Below, one piece after another: positions 62,009-64,000 of a stretch of 64,000 nt of DNA. The stretch is from Roseofilum casamattae BLCC-M143. GTDB taxonomy: Bacteria; Cyanobacteriota; Cyanobacteriia; Cyanobacteriales; Desertifilaceae. The stretch lies in NCBI RefSeq assembly GCF_030068455.1, contig NZ_JAQOSQ010000007.1:62001-126000 (forward strand). Direction: 5' to 3'. Under the pieces are notes generated by a model that made no database searches, had not been told where the DNA came from, and saw only the letters and a program-made list of their open reading frames with translations. Position 1 is the first letter of the stretch. Each line of letters starts with the position of its first letter. The translations under genes and the position numbers were made by a program.

Positions 62009-63475
62009 ATGACTAATACCCCAGACCGCAAACCTCCTGCTTTGAAAGTTGTGCCACCTCAGAAGATTAAATCTCCTGAGTCGGAACGACCGGTATCGGT
62101 TGCCTCTTCGCGAGAAACTCCGGCTCAAGAATCCATGCCGGTTCCGAAACAAAATGGCATGAATTGGGGACGACTTTTCCTCATCTTGGGAGTCATGGGA
62201 GGTGGCGTTTGGTTATCGCAATTGGAAGTACCTATTTCAGTGCGCGGACAAGGAAAATTACAGCCTTTGCCGGAACAGTTGCAATATGTTTATTTAGAGG
62301 AACCGGGCAGAATTATTGATTTTATGGTGCAAGATGGCGATCGCGTGAATGTGGGGACGGCTTTGGCACAAGTGCAGAGCCAAGATTTGCAAGATGAAAT
62401 TGATGCAGAAAAGCGAACCTTAGCCCAAGAAGATATTAAGTTAACGGTGGCGCGGGAGAAAGTTTCCGTGTTAATTGCCCGAGAGACTGTGGCACGGCAA
62501 CAAGTCCGCTCGAACCGCGATCGCATGGAGAATATGCGCGAGGATGTTTCTCGTTTCTTCGGCGAAGTACCGCCTCCGGAAATCCAGCGCATTTATTACC
62601 AAATTGAGGCATTAGATAGCCAGATTTCGGGACTGAAAAATCGGATGGTTCGTCAAGACGATCGCGTGGAAAATTATCAGAATGAAATTGCCGATTTACA
62701 GGATGCAATTGATGAGGGAGCGCTGTCGCGAAGTTATCTTATCGATCTCAATCAAGAGTTATCTCTAGCGGAGGAAGAGTTACAGAGTAGCGAGGATCGA
62801 ATTCAGGATTTACAAGCGCAGCAAATGGCATTGCGATCGCAGATTTCTGACCTGGGAGAACGGTGGCAAGAAGAGTTGGAATATCTGGAGAATAACGTGC
62901 GCGAGGAGGAGGCGAATTTAGCGATCGTCGAGCAAGAGTTAACCGCCGCGAAGGTAGAACAGGTAGAACAACTGGAAATGGTGAATTTGGTACAGGCAAA
63001 AATTGAGGATTTAGAGTCCAAACAATCGGCGAATCGGCAATTAGAATCTCCGATAAGTGGAATTGTTTTTGCCCAAAACTTATCGGAAAATAAGGGAAAA
63101 TGGCTCGACCGAGATTCGCCAATTTTACAAGTAGCGAATCTCGATGTACTGCAAGCAGAAATTAAGTTTCATCAAGCCGATGCCGATCTGATTCAAGAAA
63201 TTATCAATCTCGGTTCGGCTGAGGTGGAAATAAAACCGATGCAACCGGAATACGAAACGGAAGTGGTGGAAGTGCGCAATATGGATAAAGCTATGCGTCC
63301 CGATCCTTCGCAACAAAGCCAACAGTTGGTGTTAACGGCGACGGTGGATAATGCGGAACAGAAAGGTTTGATAAATTCCGAATTTCATGCAGAAGTTCAA
63401 GTAGGTAAAATGCCCATTTATAAGCGAGTGCAACGGGAGTTAATGAAGGTGCTCAAACTACGGCAATATTTCTAA
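62009..63475 (+). CDS. HlyD-family secretion adaptor
   Basis: A 488-residue membrane-fusion protein. A disordered N-terminus (1-50, Pro/Glu-rich) precedes one TM helix (WGRLFLILGVMGGGVWL, near 53-70). Then come the lipoyl half (VQDGDRVNVGTALAQVQSQ), a long alpha-helical coiled coil (about 125-335) and the second half (LESPISGIVFAQNLSENKGKWL, about 340-375). It pairs with the M50 protein upstream as part of an export system; no ABC exporter gene is in the window. Confidence 0.87.
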   Translation: MTNTPDRKPPALKVVPPQKIKSPESERPVSVASSRETPAQESMPVPKQNGMNWGRLFLILGVMGGGVWLSQLEVPISVRGQGKLQPLPEQLQYVYLEEPGRIIDFMVQDGDRVNVGTALAQVQSQDLQDEIDAEKRTLAQEDIKLTVAREKVSVLIARETVARQQVRSNRDRMENMREDVSRFFGEVPPPEIQRIYYQIEALDSQISGLKNRMVRQDDRVENYQNEIADLQDAIDEGALSRSYLIDLNQELSLAEEELQSSEDRIQDLQAQQMALRSQISDLGERWQEELEYLENNVREEEANLAIVEQELTAAKVEQVEQLEMVNLVQAKIEDLESKQSANRQLESPISGIVFAQNLSENKGKWLDRDSPILQVANLDVLQAEIKFHQADADLIQEIINLGSAEVEIKPMQPEYETEVVEVRNMDKAMRPDPSQQSQQLVLTATVDNAEQKGLINSEFHAEVQVGKMPIYKRVQRELMKVLKLRQYF

Positions 63476-63517
63476 CCTGAATTTGGGTTAATGGGCTATG
63501 ATGCAGTGCTTTACTTT

Positions 63518-63602
63518 GGGGAACGGGGAACAAGCAAGATTCTACTAGACTCTATCTTGACTTCTTATAGAGTTATTAGCTCGCTGATGTTCCCCATTCC
63601 CC
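63518..63602. repeat. Inverted repeat between convergent genes
   Basis: GGGGAACGGGGAACA (63518-63532) and TGTTCCCCATTCCCC (63588-63602), with one mismatch, flank about 55 bp between hlyD-like and the TauE/SafE gene. It may act as a terminator or a dispersed repeat. Confidence 0.6.
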
Positions 63603-63668
63603 GTTTCCTAGCAACATCATTTAATCGATCGAATGGACTTGAGATAAAACAGTCGAGAATGCGATCGC

Positions 63669-64000
63669 CTAAGCCCGATCGTTCTGATAGATATTCGTCC
63701 GGTACATCCAGTAATTCAGACCTGAGAACACCAACATTGCAAACAAGCTGGAATAAACGGCAAGAGTGCTGACATGGACGAGCAATAGGGAACTAAGGAT
63801 CTCGACACAAATCAAACCGATCAAAATATTGGCAATGGTTTGCCGATTTAGGAGATTGCATAACATGGCACCGAGAGGAGCGCCAACTACGACCACCGGA
63901 ATTGCTGCCAACCAATAGCTTTGTACTGGCTCCATAAAGCTATCCAAAATAAATGCATGAAATGCAAAACCAAAAACAGCATTAGTTGCCATTAAAATCA
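63669..64000 (-). CDS. TauE/SafE-family sulfite/anion exporter, partial (C-terminal end)
   Basis: The minus-strand frame is open to the right edge and the sequence ILMATNAVFGFAFHAFILDS is in the middle of the family's membrane core, so the ATG at 63992 is internal and the 5' part lies outside. Visible are VVVVGAPLGAMLCNLLNRQT, the TauE signature, and at least three membrane helices. It ends NIYQNDRA. The N-terminal portion is missing. Confidence 0.85.
   Translation of the reverse strand, partial: ILMATNAVFGFAFHAFILDSFMEPVQSYWLAAIPVVVVGAPLGAMLCNLLNRQTIANILIGLICVEILSSLLLVHVSTLAVYSSLFAMLVFSGLNYWMYRTNIYQNDRA

Overview
The window looks like a piece of a filamentous cyanobacterial chromosome. It carries Mg-chelatase ChlH, the carotenoid isomerase CrtH, a four-module flavodiiron protein, glutamate-1-semialdehyde aminomutase and urease accessory genes. 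It is saturated with the HIP1 octamer GCGATCGC and has many Uma2-type PD-(D/E)XK genes, STAND/WD40 genes and hybrid histidine kinases. No tRNA, rRNA, CRISPR array or prophage was seen.

Layout. 1-3011: the 3' three quarters of chlH, cut by the left edge. 3140-10563: an accessory island in which two near-identical, directly repeated Uma2 genes (about 0.87 kb each) bracket a three-gene operon and a third Uma2 gene. The operon encodes a STAND NTPase, a WD40 protein with twelve almost identical 42-residue repeats, and a second STAND NTPase. 10611-24703: a solitary CARF protein (possibly CARF-RelE), radA, upp, crtH, a MotA/MotB-like (ZorAB-like) proton-channel pair, an ArsR-regulated ene-reductase, a DUF2470 gene, a DUF433/DUF5615 toxin-antitoxin pair, a cysteine hydrolase, a membrane zinc-ribbon protein and a flavodiiron gene. 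24743-34231: a second accessory region with a TnpB-only IS605-family element and its putative guide-RNA end, two Uma2 genes plus an internally deleted copy, a phytase-like esterase, a ROCO (LRR-Roc-COR) protein with near-identical LRRs, and a small operon with a retropepsin-like protease. 34288-53664: mostly housekeeping and signalling genes: hisIE, hemL, ureF-ureG, an aldolase/SDR fusion, rimM, a D12-class adenine methylase, a transglutaminase, an M42 peptidase, a degenerate hybrid kinase, a redoxin, an agmatinase, an FHA-GAF-adenylate cyclase and a radical SAM protein. 53681-64000: a hybrid kinase coupled to a PhnD-like lipoprotein, the dCTP deaminase gene dcd interrupted by a complete group II intron, an M50 protease/HlyD export pair, and a partial TauE/SafE gene.

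Most notable. (1) The STAND-WD40-STAND operon: the WD repeats are nearly invariant except at a few positions, which match those reported as hypervariable in fungal HET-E/HET-D receptors. The ROCO protein shows the same logic on LRRs, where only the concave face varies. (2) The group II intron sits inside dcd, and joining the proposed exons restores an intact 201-residue enzyme. (3) There are orphan immunity-type modules: a lone CARF effector, a ZorAB-like pair without ZorC/D/E, and TnpB without TnpA. (4) Several families of small palindromic repeats occur, one of them sitting in frame inside chlH.

Start codons were chosen by comparison with family N-termini and nearby Shine-Dalgarno sequences. 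Several displayed open frames start too early at TTG or GTG, and I moved those starts. All family assignments come from reading the sequence, not from database searches.
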